DNA from: an uncultured Sphingomonadaceae bacterium
GTDB lineage: Bacteria > Pseudomonadota > Alphaproteobacteria > Sphingomonadales > Sphingomonadaceae
DNA: 64,000 nt
Direction of reading: 5' to 3'
NCBI GenBank assembly: GCA_947501695.1
Contig: CANMWO010000003.1
Location: 335,001-399,000, forward strand
Shown here: piece by piece, positions 61,600-64,000 of the stretch
How the letters are laid out: each line of letters starts with the position of its first letter
Position numbering within the stretch: the stretch's first letter is position 1
Notes under the pieces: generated by a model
Databases searched by the model: none
What the model saw: the letters and a program-made list of their open reading frames with translations, nothing else
What the model was told of the DNA's origin: nothing
Made by a program: the position numbers and the translations under genes

Positions 61600-63110
61600 C
61601 ACCCAACACTCCCCTCGAGCGAAATCGCGAGAAGCTTTTGTGCTTCCACGGCAAATTCCATCGGCAATTGCTTCAGCACATCCTTGGCAAAGCCGTTGAC
61701 GATCAGGGACACTGCTTCTTCCTCGTCCAGCCCGCGTTGCTGGGCGTAGAACATCTGGTCGTCGCTAATTTTGGAGGTCGTTGCCTCATGCTCAATCTGC
61801 GCGGTCGGGTTTTTCACCTCGATATAGGGCACCGTATGCGCGCCGCTTTTGTCGCCGAGCAGCAAGCTGTCGCATTGGGTGAAATTGCGAACATTTTCAG
61901 CATTCGCACCCACGCGGACCAGACCACGATAGGTGTTATCGCTATGACCTGCGCTAATCCCCTTGGAGATGATCGTTGAACGGGTGTTCTTGCCGTTGTG
62001 GATCATCTTGGTACCGGTGTCGGCTTGCTGATAATTGTTGGTCAGGGCAACTGAATAAAATTCACCCACGCTATTTTCACCGTTCAAGACACAGCTTGGA
62101 TATTTCCAGGTCACCGCGCTGCCTGTCTCGACCTGAGTCCAGCTGATTTTACTATTCTTGCCCTGACACAGCCCGCGCTTGGTCACGAAATTATAGATAC
62201 CGCCCTTGCCTTCTTCGTCGCCAGGATACCAGTTTTGCACGGTACTATATTTAATCTCGGCATCGTCCATCGCGACCAGTTCGACCACTGCGGCGTGCAA
62301 CTGATTTTCATCGCGCATTGGTGCGGTGCAACCTTCGAGGTAGCTAACATAACTGCCCTCATCTGCGACGATCAAAGTGCGTTCAAACTGGCCGGTATTT
62401 TCTGCGTTAATCCGGAAATAGGTGCTGAGTTCCATCGGGCATTTGACGCCCTTGGGAATATAAACAAACGTGCCGTCGCTAAACACGGCGCAGTTGAGCG
62501 TAGCGAAATAATTATCCTTCATCGGCACAACCTTGCCGAGATATTTTTTCACGAGATCGGGATATTCCTTGATCGCTTCGGAGATCGACCGGAAAATCAC
62601 GCCCGCCTCTTCCAGTTCTTCACGGAAAGTGGTCGCAACCGAAACACTGTCAAAAACGGCATCCACGGCAACCTTGCGCGCGCCTTCGACGCCGGCGAGA
62701 ACCTTTTGTTCTTCGATCGGAATGCCAAGCTTTTCATAGACCCGCAGGATTTCGGGATCGACCTCGTCGAGGCTACCGAGCTTCTCCTTGGCCTTGGGTT
62801 CAGCATAATAATAGGCATCCTGATAATCGATCATCGGGATTTCGAGCTTCGCCCAATCCGGGCTTTCCATGGTTTCCCACATGCGAAAGGCTTTTAGGCG
62901 CCAGTCCAGCATCCATTGCGGTTCGCCCTTTTTATCGGAAATGAAGCGAACCGTATCTTCGTTCAGGCCTTTGGGTGCAAAATCTTGCTCAATGTCTGAC
63001 GACCAGCCAAATTCATAGCTACTGGCATTGTCCACAGCGGCTTGCGCCTCAGCGTTCATCGCGGCCCGCTCGTCCTGTTCCTGAATGTCTGTTTTCAATG
63101 CTTCACTCAT
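61599..63110 (-). CDS. sufB: SufB, Fe-S cluster scaffold
   Basis: 503 residues. Beta-helix scaffold of SufBC2D with [40 protein letters not shown] (conserved cluster-related Cys) and [40 protein letters not shown] at the C-terminus. Full length, unlike the short SufD. The start overlaps the Rrf2 stop (ATGA). Confidence 0.97.
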   Translation of the reverse strand: MSEALKTDIQEQDERAAMNAEAQAAVDNASSYEFGWSSDIEQDFAPKGLNEDTVRFISDKKGEPQWMLDWRLKAFRMWETMESPDWAKLEIPMIDYQDAYYYAEPKAKEKLGSLDEVDPEILRVYEKLGIPIEEQKVLAGVEGARKVAVDAVFDSVSVATTFREELEEAGVIFRSISEAIKEYPDLVKKYLGKVVPMKDNYFATLNCAVFSDGTFVYIPKGVKCPMELSTYFRINAENTGQFERTLIVADEGSYVSYLEGCTAPMRDENQLHAAVVELVAMDDAEIKYSTVQNWYPGDEEGKGGIYNFVTKRGLCQGKNSKISWTQVETGSAVTWKYPSCVLNGENSVGEFYSVALTNNYQQADTGTKMIHNGKNTRSTIISKGISAGHSDNTYRGLVRVGANAENVRNFTQCDSLLLGDKSGAHTVPYIEVKNPTAQIEHEATTSKISDDQMFYAQQRGLDEEEAVSLIVNGFAKDVLKQLPMEFAVEAQKLLAISLEGSVG

Positions 63111-63565
63111 AACGTGTGTTCCATGCTTTTGATTTTCTGTGCAGCTGGCACTTGTGCCAGGCTTGCAAGGCTAACCTCGTCTAAGGCCTTACGGATCGTC
63201 TGGTTGACGACCCCCCAATGCGGCTTGACCGTGCAACTGTCTTCCAGCGCGCATTCATGATTCCCGTCAATCGTACAGCTGGTAATGGCTAGAGGGCCTT
63301 CAACTGCTTCCACAATATCGGCGAGACTGATCGATGCAGGCGGGCGGGCCAATCTTATCCCGCCTCCAATGCCGCGGGTGGATTCGATCAACCCGGCAGC
63401 AGACAGGCGGCTAACGAGTTTTTGTGTGGTCGGCAACGGCACGCCCGTTTCCTTCGCCAATGTCGATGCGTTGAGTTTTCCTTCCGCCAAAAGCGCAGCA
63501 CCACAGTGCCGCGAAGCAGCGGACATCAGGACAACAGCATAGTCGGCAAGGCTGGAAAGCCGCAT
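63107..63565 (-). CDS. Rrf2 family Fe-S regulator of the suf operon
   Basis: 152 residues from ATG 63565. Winged HTH with [20 protein letters not shown] and [24 protein letters not shown] recognition helix, then the cluster-binding Cys97-x7-Cys105-x5-Cys111 ([16 protein letters not shown]). The spacing is that of the SUF-type regulators rather than IscR of E. coli (x5-x5). First gene of the operon and probably its autorepressor through the 63593-63611 palindrome. Confidence 0.94.
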   Translation of the reverse strand: MRLSSLADYAVVLMSAASRHCGAALLAEGKLNASTLAKETGVPLPTTQKLVSRLSAAGLIESTRGIGGGIRLARPPASISLADIVEAVEGPLAITSCTIDGNHECALEDSCTVKPHWGVVNQTIRKALDEVSLASLAQVPAAQKIKSMEHTL

Positions 63566-63592
63566 AGATTCTCTCAAAATTCGAATGATTCT

Positions 63593-63611
63593 CTAAATAA
63601 GACTTATTTAG
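63593..63611. promoter_or_regulatory. Perfect palindromic operator of the suf operon
   Basis: CTAAATAAG-A-CTTATTTAG is a perfect 9-bp inverted repeat about one central base, 28 bases upstream of the Rrf2 start and in a strongly AT-rich promoter zone. Rrf2 dimers bind similar AT-rich palindromes; a partial copy (CTGATTTAGG) follows at 63613-63622. Confidence 0.65.
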
Positions 63612-63646
63612 TCTGATTTAGGTTTCATTGCAAGAGTATGCCGGCC

Positions 63647-64000
63647 TTAAGTCTCAGAGCTAAGCGGTGTAATCTTGCCTCTCAGCGCGCCGCGCTTATC
63701 CATCAATGTTGCGGTTTCGCCTTCGGCTACCCGCAGTTTTGTTGGTGTTGTGCCGGCAAAAAACTTAATTTCGCGGATCATATGGGACTGATCGTAAAAG
63801 GCATCCTCCAGCGCGAGCAGTTCATCTGCATTTTGATCGGCATAGGCCTTAGCCGCCCGCAGCGCGCGATATTTGCGGGCAAGATATTTGGGTGCCATGC
63901 CGTATAATTTATTCACGGTGCGCAGCACTTGGCGTGAACTTTGGTCCGATCGTTCCATCAGTGCGCTGACCGGCGGAGAAGCTTCGGACGAAAGCCATTC
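63647..64000 (-). CDS. AraC-type HTH regulator, C-terminal part (truncated by window edge)
   Basis: The frame runs open from the window end to the stop at 63647, so the gene starts outside. The visible 117 residues contain an AraC-type DNA-binding domain: ERSDQSSRQVLRTVNKLYGM followed by the second helix APKYLARKYRALRAA, typical of the two-HTH AraC C-terminus. The sensor domain and any start are not visible. Separate from the suf operon, from which it is transcribed in the same direction. Confidence 0.8.
   Translation of the reverse strand, partial: EWLSSEASPPVSALMERSDQSSRQVLRTVNKLYGMAPKYLARKYRALRAAKAYADQNADELLALEDAFYDQSHMIREIKFFAGTTPTKLRVAEGETATLMDKRGALRGKITPLSSET

Noticed and set aside
1-64000. 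CRISPR array, rRNA operon, intact insertion sequence or prophage
   Set aside because: No regularly spaced repeats, no rRNA-like stretches, and no transposase, integrase or phage structural gene among the frames.

Overview
The window is ordinary, gene-dense chromosome of an alphaproteobacterium, almost certainly a sphingomonad (order Sphingomonadales, Sphingorhabdus/Parasphingorhabdus/Sphingopyxis-like). The support is qualitative: base composition around the mid-50s % GC by eye, the rpmH-rnpA-yidD-yidC-engB block, the Smr-mltA-Tim44 / secB-murJ-trpS block, a short SufD inside an Rrf2-sufB-sufC-sufD-sufS-sufT-sufA operon, sucC next to etfBA rather than sucD, DUF4167 and PGPGW proteins, and small secreted proteins of a style typical of sphingomonads. 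No rRNA, CRISPR array, prophage or intact insertion sequence is visible.

Layout. 1-4671: end of a DUF885 gene, two secreted proteins of unknown function, then coq7, dsbB and a CtpA-type protease on the minus strand. 5103-6714: a bactofilin gene and an M23 peptidase gene that overlap by 86 bases, with a CtrA-type box upstream. 6971-11370: proA, a membrane protein, nadD, rsfS, rlmH and an EnvC-like factor. 11371-11727: a repeat-bearing gap. 11728-18233: comM, a secreted ClpP-like protein, a PGPGW protein, then rpmH-rnpA-yidD-yidC-engB. 18324-26250: GST, dapE, Smr, mltA, Tim44-like, secB, murJ, trpS. 26289-31414: Lrp regulator, S9 peptidase, class II aldolase, murA. 31501-34329: a small accessory operon (SnoaL-like, ABM monooxygenase, cytochrome P450, SDR). 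34483-46068: lipoprotein, DUF1330, GNAT, rarD, pyrC, ygfZ, DUF4167, prmC-prfA-hisS and an M61 peptidase. 46084-53078: ppa with two overlapping small genes, a serine hydrolase, sucC, etfBA and an orphan AAA ATPase. 53180-56168: a JmjC/cupin-like gene, then the most unusual stretch: a perfect 24-bp palindrome, two tandem tRNA-like sequences whose terminal acceptor pairs cannot form, a long leader without a convincing gene, and a membrane-anchorless slipin. 56222-63565: a complete SUF iron-sulfur operon in which three uncharacterised exported proteins are interleaved with the suf genes by start/stop overlaps, plus an Rrf2 operator. 63647-64000: end of an AraC-type regulator.

How the genes work together. 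Most of the window is housekeeping: cell-wall synthesis and remodelling (murA, murJ, dapE, mltA, M23, EnvC-like, bactofilin), protein export and insertion (secB, yidC, yidD, dsbB), translation (prfA, prmC, hisS, trpS, rpmH, rnpA, rlmH, rsfS), central metabolism (sucC, etfBA, ppa, pyrC, proA, nadD) and Fe-S assembly (suf, ygfZ). The candidate for an undescribed system is the tRNA-like/slipin locus at 54274-56168. It recalls RtcR-controlled RNA-repair operons, where slipins accompany RtcB and structured or tRNA-like RNAs, but no ligase is visible here.
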